From the NCBI RefSeq assembly GCF_023074075.1, contig NZ_JADPKT010000003.1, forward strand, positions 418,001 to 482,000: a DNA stretch of 64,000 nucleotides. The letters run 5' to 3'. Each line of letters begins with the position of its first letter. Positions within the stretch are counted from its first letter, which is position 1. A model generated the notes under the pieces. That model was not told where the DNA came from, did no database searches, and was given only the letters and a program-made list of their open reading frames with translations. The DNA is from Bradyrhizobium sp. 138. Its GTDB lineage: Bacteria > Pseudomonadota > Alphaproteobacteria > Rhizobiales > Xanthobacteraceae. The position numbers and the translations under genes are program-made. Below are positions 35,321 to 43,384 of the stretch, piece after piece.

Positions 35321-36367
35321 ATGATCGAGAACAGACCCGCCTCATTATTGGCAGACCCGGCCTACGGTGTCTTTCCGAAACCTCCCTACGCGGTGGATTG
35401 GTCATCCATTCCAGAACTGATCCGGGTCGCCACGCTCGACCTTGGTGGCGTTCAACCAGTCACCAAGGTGATGAGCGAGGCTGCGGGCGGAAAAATGTTC
35501 GACAAGCCCAGCGAGGGTGAGATCGCGCTATTTCAGGAGCGCGGGACGAACTTCCAGCTCGTATCCATCGTCCTGAGTTGCGTGCCAGGTGACGAGGTCG
35601 ACGGAGTCCTTCAGGTCCGCCCCTTCGCGATGACGCTTATTCCCGCATCCAAACGCGAGAAGGTTCAGGAAACGACAATCGATTTGATCTCGAAGCTTGA
35701 TATTGACGCGTGGCTTGCGAGCGAACCGACTTACTTTGGTTATGATCCTTTTTCAGGTGGATGGTCACTGTTCGGGCATATACCAGGCTTCGTGGAAGGT
35801 GGAAGCAAGGGTTATCTCGACGAGATCGGGATCGTAATTGACCAGTTCTTCCTAGCGACGGAAGTGCCTGAGGGCGACGAAATCCTTACGATGGATCTCA
35901 AGATGCCTTCCGAACAGATGAAAGCTCGGTACGAAAAGCATCGGCGCAAATTGTTCTTCACGCCCTTCAAACAGGTTGAAGCTCGGCGGGTTTGGGGCGC
36001 CGAAACACCTATCGAGCTATTCGTGATCCAAGCACTTGCGAAAGAAAAGCTGTTTCCCGCGTGTCAGATGCTCATCATGAGCGATGGCGCGACTTTTCCT
36101 TCCTGGTATCACCTGTGGAATGACGTCGAGTTTCGCCACACTGACGGCCTGGTTACGGAAGCCGACTTATTCTTCCCGGATGAACGCGTCGCCGTGTTTT
36201 GCGATGGCGGGCATCATACGCGCGCCAAACAGAAGGCAAGAGATACCGCTATGACTGAGACGCTTGCAGCACTAGGCATTCGCTCCGTGCGCATTCCTGG
36301 CGATGAGATCAGGAACGACCTGCCGAAAGCCATCGCTCGGGTGAAGGAAGCGCTCGCCCAAAAGTAG
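35321..36367 (+). CDS. Vsr/DUF559-fold endonuclease-like protein
   Basis: The protein has 348 residues, cytoplasmic. The last 120 residues match the Vsr-like PD-(D/E)xK fold. A helix with Glu232 (TPIELFVIQALAKE) comes first, then Asp282 in TEADLFFPDERVAVFCDGG, the C-D-G strand with Asp295 and His298-His299, and a helix-loop RDTAMTETLAALGIRSVRIPG. This is the nicking-enzyme active-site order of Vsr and DUF559 proteins. The N-terminal 220 residues are not recognised and may sense a target. The gene lies 113 bp before the EVE-HNH nuclease in the same direction, so both may form one restriction module. Confidence 0.7.
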   Translation: MIENRPASLLADPAYGVFPKPPYAVDWSSIPELIRVATLDLGGVQPVTKVMSEAAGGKMFDKPSEGEIALFQERGTNFQLVSIVLSCVPGDEVDGVLQVRPFAMTLIPASKREKVQETTIDLISKLDIDAWLASEPTYFGYDPFSGGWSLFGHIPGFVEGGSKGYLDEIGIVIDQFFLATEVPEGDEILTMDLKMPSEQMKARYEKHRRKLFFTPFKQVEARRVWGAETPIELFVIQALAKEKLFPACQMLIMSDGATFPSWYHLWNDVEFRHTDGLVTEADLFFPDERVAVFCDGGHHTRAKQKARDTAMTETLAALGIRSVRIPGDEIRNDLPKAIARVKEALAQK

Positions 36368-36480
36368 CCCTCTCCTCACGGCGACCAAGTAGTCTTTCCT
36401 ATGGGTTCTGACGGCCCAAAAACTTACTTTGTTGTTGCTTCGGGCTTCTATTTCACCACACTGCGCATGGGGGAGCGCAG

Positions 36481-38757
36481 ATGGACGAAAGAATAGAGAG
36501 GGCTTTGCGAGCAGTCCGGTCGCTGGATGACCTGACCCGGCTTCAGCAAAATATTGAAAGGCAAAATGCCTCGACTGATGAGGTTCGGATCGCCATCCGG
36601 GCGAAGACTGCTGATCTGGGCCGCGCACTTGTTGTCGAAAAGACCGGATTGGATTTGAGCGACCTTTCGCCGGCCGAAGAAAAAATCATAAGAGCTGTAA
36701 GCGAATACGCTGGCATCCAGAAGCGCCAAGGTAACCCAACGACGCGGACGTTCGGCCAATTGAAAAACCGGGGCCTATTGGCTGCCGCCGAGGTGTCAGT
36801 GATGAAGTCAAAGCCAACGCAGGGCTTTGAGGCATTGGCCGATGCCGACCTCGCCGACCTTTCCTACGAGCAAATCATCGTAGATCACCCGGAAGAGTTC
36901 TCCGCGCGTGCTCAATGGTACGCGCGCCGCACCTTAGGACTTCAAAACGACAGTGACACGCCCCCCGCACCTGGAGTGAGCCTCACGCAAGAGCGGACCG
37001 AGAAACTGATCGGCTGGTGGCGAGATCGAGCCGCGGCCCATGGCGGATACCTTAATTCGTTTACAAACGCGCAGGCCGCTGCCGCTATCGGCCTTACAGA
37101 TATGAACCGGCATGGACGCGTGTTCGGCAACATTCAATCCCGTGTCGACTATGCTTGTTATGATCTCGGTTTACCGCCGTTAGGTCTGACAGCAACTGAA
37201 CCGTTCGATATGGCGTGGGCGCAAGGTGACAGAGACTGGTCATTTCCAATTGAGATTATGCAAGGTGCTGCTCGCGAGCGGCAATGGAGCCGTCAGGATT
37301 TTGACAGTCTCTTACGAAGGACTCGCGAACTGCCCGGTCAAGCGCACACGTCATGGAAGCGCGAGCTAAACGTCAATCTAGAAGACGTTCAAGCATGGGC
37401 GTCCGGCCTTGCAGATGCAGGCCCGATTGAGAGCGCGGTTGAGGTAGACGAAGAAGCTGACGAACCAACGAGCAAGCGTAATCCGTCTTGGAATCGAGAA
37501 GAGCTAATACTCGCGCTCAACTTATATCTTCAACATCGCGGTTCACCCCCCTCCAAAACAAGTAGGGAGGTGGCTGAACTCTCGGCGCTTTTGAATAGGC
37601 TCATGATGACAAACACGTCTGAGGCCGAAACCTTCAGAAACGTCAATGGCGTTTACATGAAGATGATGAACTTCAGACGTTTTGACCCTGAATACACGGC
37701 AGATGGCAGGGTTGGCTTAACTCGGGGCAATAAGCTTGAAGAGGTCATCTGGAACGAGTTTTCGCAAAATCCATCCGCCCTTGCTACTGAGGTTGCCCGC
37801 ATTCTTGCCGGTCTACCTGTAAGCGGCCAAGAGACCGCTCCTTACTGGGTCTTTGTTTGCAACCCGAAGAAGTGGGCGATTGATCGTTTCCTCGACAAAA
37901 ACATTGAATATGACACCTGGGGAATTCGGCCTTCTGATCGTGATCGTTTTGCTCCCGGCCAGCTCGGCATCGTTCGTGTAGGCGTTGATCGTCGGACCAT
38001 CGAAGAGCGTGATGGCAAGCCGCCACTGGAGGCTGGTATCTACGCGATATGCGAGGTCGACAGCAACGTTTTCGAAGGCGCGGAAGCAAATGACGCGTCC
38101 TGGAATGACGGCGCGGGCCGCGAGCCAGGATGGCCGACTGTTCGGATTCGCTACTTGCGAACCTATCTGCACAGACCGCTTACGATTGAGCGATTGCGAA
38201 ACGACACGCCGACAATCTCTCCATTGCTCTTAGATGGGTTTCAAGCTGCATCATTCCCCATCAGCGCCGACGATTTCCATTCTGTCGTCGATCTCCTAGG
38301 CGAAGACATCCAAGAAATTGTCAACAAGGCCGATGAGCCATCAGACTCCTCGGGTAATCTGACGGCACTTCAGAAGAAATACATTCATGCGAGCCTCGAA
38401 ATTAAGGAACGCGTCAGCAAATACATCGAACGCGGAAGCGTAGGTAGCTACGTGAAAAAGCAAATCGGATTCAAATGTCAGGTGTGTGAGGTCCTTGGCC
38501 GCGATCCGTTTGGATTCAAGAAGAAAAATGGTGAGCCATATGTAGAGGCGCACCATGTGATGCCTGTCTCCGAACTGCAAATTGGGTCACTGGCTGCATC
38601 CAACATAATGATCGTCTGTGCAAACCATCATCGTCAGATGCATTATGGTGGCATCGACGTTCAGATCGGAGATGCCGCTTTCGAGTTCGTTATCGAGGAG
38701 CGGTGGATCAAGATTCCCCGTTTTTCGGCGGGAGAATGGCAGGACGGCGCGAACTAA
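36481..38757 (+). CDS. EVE-HNH modification-dependent restriction endonuclease
   Basis: The protein has 758 residues. Residues 1-330 are a helical N-terminal region not recognised. Residues about 336-430 match a domain common at the start of HNH restriction enzymes (WNREELILALNLYLQHRG, VNGVYMKMMNFRRFDP). Residues about 454-600 read as an EVE/PUA-like domain (YWVFVCNPKKWAIDRF, YDTWGIRPSDRDRF, GIYAICEVD), a reader of modified bases. Residues 664-722 are HNH: Cys666/Cys669, Glu689-His691-His692 and Cys713-His716. It should cut DNA with modified cytosines or similar, a type IV restriction role. The unusual part is the long N-terminal addition. Confidence 0.85.
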   Translation: MDERIERALRAVRSLDDLTRLQQNIERQNASTDEVRIAIRAKTADLGRALVVEKTGLDLSDLSPAEEKIIRAVSEYAGIQKRQGNPTTRTFGQLKNRGLLAAAEVSVMKSKPTQGFEALADADLADLSYEQIIVDHPEEFSARAQWYARRTLGLQNDSDTPPAPGVSLTQERTEKLIGWWRDRAAAHGGYLNSFTNAQAAAAIGLTDMNRHGRVFGNIQSRVDYACYDLGLPPLGLTATEPFDMAWAQGDRDWSFPIEIMQGAARERQWSRQDFDSLLRRTRELPGQAHTSWKRELNVNLEDVQAWASGLADAGPIESAVEVDEEADEPTSKRNPSWNREELILALNLYLQHRGSPPSKTSREVAELSALLNRLMMTNTSEAETFRNVNGVYMKMMNFRRFDPEYTADGRVGLTRGNKLEEVIWNEFSQNPSALATEVARILAGLPVSGQETAPYWVFVCNPKKWAIDRFLDKNIEYDTWGIRPSDRDRFAPGQLGIVRVGVDRRTIEERDGKPPLEAGIYAICEVDSNVFEGAEANDASWNDGAGREPGWPTVRIRYLRTYLHRPLTIERLRNDTPTISPLLLDGFQAASFPISADDFHSVVDLLGEDIQEIVNKADEPSDSSGNLTALQKKYIHASLEIKERVSKYIERGSVGSYVKKQIGFKCQVCEVLGRDPFGFKKKNGEPYVEAHHVMPVSELQIGSLAASNIMIVCANHHRQMHYGGIDVQIGDAAFEFVIEERWIKIPRFSAGEWQDGAN

Positions 38758-39533
38758 GCTATAAACGACGCCGCACATACCTCCGCGAACGGTAGAGTCG
38801 GAAATCCTGGACCGGCTCAGGTCGTTGAGCCGTGCGCTGAAGAGCTTCACAATAATGCTTACACCTTCGGAGAACTTTTGCTCGGCATCGAGTCCCTCGC
38901 TATGCACCCTCAGAAAGGATTCTTTCGACACTGGGGTTAAGTACATTCTACCTATTCGGCTGACGGGATCGAGCCGCCAGAAGGTCGACACCCCATTATG
39001 CTCGCAGAGCCCTAAATCAAAATACACCGGTACGGTACTGGACTGCCAATCGCGCAACAGCGCGCATTCTTCGTGACTGGCTACGTGAAGGATGAACGGC
39101 GGTTGGCCCCACGCGCATGGTCCAATACACTTCAATAGCTGCACAACATCGCGTTTGCGTCTGCGGCCATCTACGACCCAAACCATCTTACGATAAAATG
39201 CCTCGCGAGCTACGCGCTCTTCAAGTTCAAAAATGAGTGCTGAAACTCGATGACCGTGCCACCCTTCGTTTTGACGTCTGCGACATGCTTCTCGCCGTTC
39301 AATGCGATCTGAATGATTTCCTGCCAATCCTGGGGAAATTCGTTTTTCCATGCCCTATGCCATTCTGTTTCGAGCTCCCACCATTGGTCACAAACGCGAA
39401 TTCCACGGTGCGCCCAATGCCGGACCCTAAGATCCCCGCACTTCGCAACCATGGGGGCGCCGCAAGACGGGCATGCGCCGAAGAGCCCAGGTTGGGCCTC
39501 TCGCCGTTGCCCTTCGATGTCCGCGAACTTCAT
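38587..39533 (-). pseudogene. CoiA-like nuclease gene interrupted by a frameshift
   Basis: Two frames join into one product. The first (39533-39210) has a zinc-ribbon-like CPSCGAPM, the RHWAHRG and ETEWHRAWKNEFP patterns, and ends at HVADVKTKGGTVIEFQHSF. The second continues with ELEERVAREAFYRKMVWVVD. This order is that of CoiA-like nuclease domains. The break is at a run of five T (complement of 39229-39233); one more T would restore the frame. It is either a real mutation, a phase-variable tract or a sequencing error. The gene starts 6 bp after the DUF6527 gene and so belongs to the Ubl operon. Its C-terminus overlaps the EVE-HNH gene on the other strand, and the true end is unsure. Confidence 0.7.
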
Positions 39534-39539
39534 ATTTCC

Positions 39540-39947
39540 TCACGAACCGTACAGCGATTTGATCCACTTCCAGAAGCGCTGCCAGAGACCCTCATTTGCG
39601 TACATCGCCGCGTAGTGAACCTTCCTGCGCTCTTGCTCGCCCTGGCGCCCGGCCGCGATCCGCGCGGCAGACCACTGATCGTGCCAGACGATTTTTCCGT
39701 TCTGGATGACGTAGTGCGATTGGCAGGCTTTCTGCCAATTACCGATCGACGGCCAGACGCTTGGTCCGCCGGTGGTTTCCTTGACCGACCATTCCGTTGG
39801 GCCGAGAGGCGTGCGAATCTTCTCACCGCATCCACACGCACACAGATGCGCTGCAGTGCCAAATTTTTCAGACACGTAAAGGATACCGGGCTCAAGCTGC
39901 TTCGGCATGTACTCGACGCGTTGGAGTGTAAGAGCGCTAAGCTTCAC
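39540..39947 (-). CDS. DUF6527 protein of a ubiquitin-like conjugation operon
   Basis: The protein has 135 residues. The metal-binding-like centre is conspicuous: HLCACGCGEK (His34, Cys36, Cys38, Cys40) and CQSHY (Cys75, His78), separated by the PSIGNW segment typical of DUF6527. The tail is basic and helical (ARIAAGRQGEQERRKVHY). DUF6527 proteins occur beside bacterial Ubl and E1 genes, and a peptidase role in Ubl processing has been suggested for them. Its start overlaps the ThiF gene end by 11 bp, so translation is coupled. No JAB-type deubiquitinase is present in this operon, so this protein is the candidate processing enzyme. Confidence 0.8.
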   Translation of the reverse strand: MKLSALTLQRVEYMPKQLEPGILYVSEKFGTAAHLCACGCGEKIRTPLGPTEWSVKETTGGPSVWPSIGNWQKACQSHYVIQNGKIVWHDQWSAARIAAGRQGEQERRKVHYAAMYANEGLWQRFWKWIKSLYGS

Positions 39948-41142
39948 TTTGGTTCGACCGAATAATCATCTTAAAATCGTTGAGACCGAAAATAAAATTG
40001 AACGCCTCGGGATCGTCCTCAAGGTAGAAGCCCTTGAATTGCTTGTACCGGATCATTGCCATCGCAGCGTTGAGTGCATTCAGTTCACTGATCTGTATAT
40101 TTGTCTTGTAAACATCGTCCGGCCGGTCGGCCAACGGGGCCAGCGCCATATCTTTGACCTGCTGCCCCTGCTTTTCTGAATAGTAGCTCGCCCTCATCAT
40201 ACCAGAGATCGGGCCATTCTTTCGGTTCAGCCCCATGCCAACGTCGATAAAAGGGATCTTCTTTGCCATGAGCAAATCAAAGATGCCGGCGCGCGAGCTG
40301 CCCTTATCGACGCAGACGAAGACGAACGTGACGCCCTCTAGATCATCAACACAAGAAGCGTCCACGAATTTCGGGGTCAGCTTGAGCCCGTGCCGGAAAT
40401 TCTCGTACCGAGCCTGATACACGTCGGCCTTGGAACGCTTGAACTCGGCGTCGTCGAACCGACCCGGTGAACGAAACGCGTTGTGAACGTGAAAAGGGTC
40501 GACGTCGAAGCCTCGGATTTCCTTAACCGGCGTCTTGACGAGAAAATCCAGCAGGTAAGCCCCAGTACCGCCTAGGCCAATAACCGCGACGATTTCGTCT
40601 TTAAACTTGGCAGCAAGGTCGGTGATTTCGGCGCGACTGGTCAAGGTGTCCTGAATCTTGAAAACAGAATCATCTGCGATCTTCTCGACGGATCGGAATG
40701 TCAGTACCGTACCGCCGTGACGCGCGATCGCCGGCCCTGAAATAATACCCACATAGCTTTCGATCTTGGCGAAGAAGTCCGCGAACGGAACCAACTGCCC
40801 ATCAACGCGTGGCTTGTTCGAAAATTGCCGTTGAACGACCACGTCGGCGGCAGCCTCGCTTAGTGCTAAAGTGGTCGTACCCCCGCCGAGATTGGTGATC
40901 GGAGTGCCGTCCAGATTGTGCGGATGCGATCCAGCAAAGAAGATCTGATGATCGTCTTGCACGACGTGGTCCGGATCGGTGAAAACGAGCTTCGTGGCGA
41001 TCGCACCGACTTGCAGTTCCAGCTTGTCATCGAGATAAAGAATATCGCGGATGATTAGACATTTGCTGTCAAAACCAACCGCGTATCCTCGCTCGACGAG
41101 CCGGCGGATGTCTTCGTTATGACTGACCAGTTTCTGAAACAT
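39937..41142 (-). CDS. DUF6791-ThiF E1-like adenylyltransferase
   Basis: The protein has 401 residues. Residues about 1-165 form the DUF6791 domain that precedes ThiF domains in this operon type; it holds GSHPHNLDG and could stand in for an E2. Residues 180-400 are the E1 adenylation fold: VIGLGGTGAYLLDFL (187-201), FDVDPFHVHNAFRSPGRF (Asp213, Arg224), Lys238 and VFVCVDKG (Asp279). After this core (residues 300-401) there is no cysteine at the usual catalytic position, which suggests that no classical thioester is formed on this domain. It should adenylate the C-terminus of the Ubl encoded just upstream, whose gene it overlaps by 26 bp. Confidence 0.85.
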   Translation of the reverse strand: MFQKLVSHNEDIRRLVERGYAVGFDSKCLIIRDILYLDDKLELQVGAIATKLVFTDPDHVVQDDHQIFFAGSHPHNLDGTPITNLGGGTTTLALSEAAADVVVQRQFSNKPRVDGQLVPFADFFAKIESYVGIISGPAIARHGGTVLTFRSVEKIADDSVFKIQDTLTSRAEITDLAAKFKDEIVAVIGLGGTGAYLLDFLVKTPVKEIRGFDVDPFHVHNAFRSPGRFDDAEFKRSKADVYQARYENFRHGLKLTPKFVDASCVDDLEGVTFVFVCVDKGSSRAGIFDLLMAKKIPFIDVGMGLNRKNGPISGMMRASYYSEKQGQQVKDMALAPLADRPDDVYKTNIQISELNALNAAMAMIRYKQFKGFYLEDDPEAFNFIFGLNDFKMIIRSNQSEA

Positions 41143-41443
41143 TGAAGATCATTCCGTCTTTGACTTTGACCGACTCGCCCTTGACCAAGTCGCTCTCGGG
41201 CTTGTTGCCCTGACCCTTCTTGTACGTGACTGAGTAGGTGATCTCGGGGTGCTGGGCGTAATCGGGAACCTCAAGGGTCACCACCTCGTCGTAGGTGATT
41301 TCGTTTTTGGTCCATTCATGCGGCGTGCCCTCCACGATGATCGTGAGAGCGTGGTCGTTGCCACCGCCGCCACCTTGACCGGGGTTACCGCCGCCCTGAC
41401 CCGGGTCCCCGCCACCCCCGTGTCCTTCATTTCCATTGGTCAT
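41117..41443 (-). CDS. Ubiquitin-like protein (multiubiquitin-domain family)
   Basis: The protein has 108 residues. Residues 1-30 are a Gly/Gln/Pro-rich flexible tail. Residues about 32-105 form one beta-grasp unit matching the multiubiquitin domain: ALTIIVEGTPHEWTKNEI, YDEVVTLEVPDYAQHP, YSVTYKKGQGNKPE and VKVKDGMIFNVSETG. Only one copy is present, where family members often have tandem units. The C-terminus ends in Gly-Gln-Ser without a diglycine, so it may be used through a different chemistry or be trimmed first. It is second in the operon, 17 bp after the DUF2188 gene, and overlaps the E1-like gene. Confidence 0.88.
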   Translation of the reverse strand: MTNGNEGHGGGGDPGQGGGNPGQGGGGGNDHALTIIVEGTPHEWTKNEITYDEVVTLEVPDYAQHPEITYSVTYKKGQGNKPESDLVKGESVKVKDGMIFNVSETGQS

Positions 41444-41460
41444 TGTAGTTCTCCTGTTCT

Positions 41461-41706
41461 TTAGTGTTTCTTGTCACGCGGCGGGAACGGGTCGCGGCCC
41501 GGAGCAACGGTGTCCGAGTCTCGCCACTTTCCGTCGCGGCCCTGAATGCGCACTTCACCGCCACCGAGGCCACGAACCGTGGACTTGGCCTGCTGCTCGG
41601 CACGGCTCTGCTTGTGGTGCACACTTTCGGGTGCGCCGACTCCGCCCTTCTTCACGGCCCAATCATCGCCGTGCCGGACAACAAACCTGTCGTTCTTGGA
41701 CATCAT
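41461..41706 (-). CDS. DUF2188 small protein
   Basis: The protein has 81 residues from the ATG at 41706; a second ATG three bases on has better spacing to GCGGAG. It shows the DUF2188 fold: FVVRHGDDWAVKKGG, a helix with QSRAEQQAKSTVRGL, then GGEVRIQGRDGKWRDSDT and the PGRDPFPPRDKKH end. The family is small, widespread and without known function. It is the first gene of the Ubl operon, so it could be a target or carrier of modification, or a regulator. It is divergent from the XRE gene over 115 bp. Confidence 0.82.
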   Translation of the reverse strand: MMSKNDRFVVRHGDDWAVKKGGVGAPESVHHKQSRAEQQAKSTVRGLGGGEVRIQGRDGKWRDSDTVAPGRDPFPPRDKKH

Positions 41707-41760
41707 CAACTCCGCTTTTCAGGGCTTGCGCCTTGCGATTCCGCCATGGCATGATTGCCA

Positions 41761-41795
41761 CGATCGCCATGATGATGACGCGAAATGGCGAAATC
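41761..41795. promoter_or_regulatory. Candidate operator dyad between Ubl operon and XRE gene
   Basis: CGATCGCCAT (41761-41770) and ATGGCGAAATCG (41785-41796) face each other around a 14-base spacer in the 115-bp divergent region. The half-sites share GCCAT and CGAT elements. The XRE protein encoded 26 bp downstream is the natural candidate to bind it and repress both directions. Confidence 0.45.
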
Positions 41796-41821
41796 GTCAA
41801 GTTCCACATAACGAAAACACC

Positions 41822-42172
41822 ATGACCTCCGAACAACCCATTGATATCTTTAAAGAACGCCTCAAAGCCGCGAGGAACCTTCGCGGTCTGAATCAGGCTG
41901 AACTTGCCGCTAAATCCGGGTTGCCGCCTGCTTCGGTGTCTCACTTCGAGTCAGGCCCCCGGAAACCTTCGTTCGATAACCTGAAGGCGCTGGCCTCAGC
42001 TCTCGATGTCACCACCGACTATCTGCTTGGGCGTTCTGATACGCCCGATGCATCTGCGGAAACGGTCGGACGTCTTCACCGCGATCTTGGAAAACTGACA
42101 GAGCAGGATTTGAAGCTGGCGACCGAGTTCGTCGATCTCCTCGTGAAGCGGGGCGTGAAAGAAGGCGAATGA
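41822..42172 (+). CDS. XRE-family HTH regulator
   Basis: The protein has 116 residues from the ATG at 41822. Residues about 10-66 are a standard lambda-repressor-like HTH: LKAARNLRGLNQAELAAKSG, PPASVSHFESGPRKPSFDNL and LASALDVTTDYLLG. The C-terminal tail (LHRDLGKLTEQDLKLATEFV) is helical and may dimerise. Its stop overlaps the start of an ImmA/IrrE protease gene (ATGA). XRE-protease pairs act as cleavable repressor modules, including those reported to control CBASS operons. Here the pair is divergent to the Ubl operon and probably governs it. Confidence 0.92.
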   Translation: MTSEQPIDIFKERLKAARNLRGLNQAELAAKSGLPPASVSHFESGPRKPSFDNLKALASALDVTTDYLLGRSDTPDASAETVGRLHRDLGKLTEQDLKLATEFVDLLVKRGVKEGE

Positions 42173-43062
42173 CCCGCAAACCTGGCCCGGCCCGCCGCAG
42201 TGTTGCCGAAGCAGCGGCGGGTTCGGTGCTGCGGCAGATGAAGATCGAGGGGCTGTGGGTAGACCCCGAAGCAATTGCAGCCAGCAAGGGCATCGTCGTG
42301 AAAGCGAAGCCCGATACTGCATCGGGCGTCTCGGGCATGCTGATCAAGGCCGGAGACAAATTCGGCATCATGTATGCTACGGACATTCCCAGCCGTGGTT
42401 TCCAAAGATTCAGCATCAGCCACGAGCTTGGGCATTACTTCATCGAAGGCCATCCCGAAGCGTTGCTTACGACTGGCATCCATCAATCCCGCGCCGGATT
42501 CGTGTCAGGTGATCCATATGAGCAAGAAGCCGATCACTTTGCAGCAGCCCTTCTCATGCCCGAGCTTCCATTCAAGAAAGCCATCGCCGATCACGATGCT
42601 GGGCTCGGCTGCGTAGAAACACTTCGCAAAGAGTGCGAAACATCCCTTACGGCCACGGCCATTCGCTACAGCTCGCTTACGTCTGACGGCGTCGCAGTTA
42701 TTTGCAGTGCTGGCGACGCCATTGATTGGTGTTTCATGTCGGACGGCCTCAAGCAGGCAAAAGGTCTTAGCTGGCTGCGGAAGGGTACGCCTGTCCCCGC
42801 CGGTACGGTCACTGCCAGCTTCAATGCAAAGCCTGAGAACATTCGCACCGGCGAACGTGATGCTGGCGACGGCCAGCTGAACGATTGGCTGGGTGGCGAG
42901 CGTGTCTATCGTGTGAGTGAGGAAGTCGTCGGCCTCGGCCGGTACGGACGGACACTCACCATCCTCACCTGCAAGAACCTGAGTCTGCGCGCTGAAGCCG
43001 AAGAATTGGAAGACGACGAAGACGCACTCGTTGAAAGCTGGAAGCCACGATTCCGAAAGTAG
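42169..43062 (+). CDS. ImmA/IrrE-type metallopeptidase
   Basis: The protein has 297 residues. The zinc motif HELGH (His85, Glu86, His89) is followed by the third-ligand segment EQEADHFAAALLMPE, the ImmA/IrrE signature. The C-terminal 120 residues are less conserved and may sense the trigger, such as DNA damage or a ligand. In related pairs the protease cleaves the partner XRE repressor when activated. Its gene overlaps the XRE gene by 4 bp. Expected effect: derepression of the divergent Ubl operon under phage or genotoxic stress. Confidence 0.92.
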   Translation: MTRKPGPARRSVAEAAAGSVLRQMKIEGLWVDPEAIAASKGIVVKAKPDTASGVSGMLIKAGDKFGIMYATDIPSRGFQRFSISHELGHYFIEGHPEALLTTGIHQSRAGFVSGDPYEQEADHFAAALLMPELPFKKAIADHDAGLGCVETLRKECETSLTATAIRYSSLTSDGVAVICSAGDAIDWCFMSDGLKQAKGLSWLRKGTPVPAGTVTASFNAKPENIRTGERDAGDGQLNDWLGGERVYRVSEEVVGLGRYGRTLTILTCKNLSLRAEAEELEDDEDALVESWKPRFRK

Positions 43063-43384
43063 CCAAGCACAGAGTTATCTTCTTCTCTTTATGTCAGCTC
43101 TTCCTCACAAGGCCGGACAGGAATGTTTAATCCGACCGGCCTCCCGAAAAGGAAGGCAGCACTGCGAACAACTTTCCAGTGTCAGGATTCGAAAACGTGC
43201 CCCCCACACTAGCTGAACGCATGCAAAATTTGCGTAACCTGGACCGCCGATGTGAGAGCCGTGGCGCAGTTGGCAATATAGGCATGAAAAAGCGGAGGCT
43301 AGAACACGTTACCCCAGGCGTTACCCAATAGGAAAAATAGGGTAGGCGCGCGGCCTGAATTTTAAACCAAGTGACTGTATTTAG
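43063..43384. other. Right island end, non-coding
   Basis: About 320 bases lie between the protease gene and the tRNA. The region holds the GTTACCC pair (43308-43314, 43320-43326) mirrored in position by the pair at 13298-13315. No gene is supported; this is the probable attachment arm of the right end. Confidence 0.45.

Noticed and set aside
35016..35324. 102-codon frame overlapping the start of the Vsr-like nuclease gene
   Set aside because: The second half is Arg/Ser/Ala low-complexity, there is no ribosome-binding site, and it resembles no family; overlap by ATGA alone is not enough.
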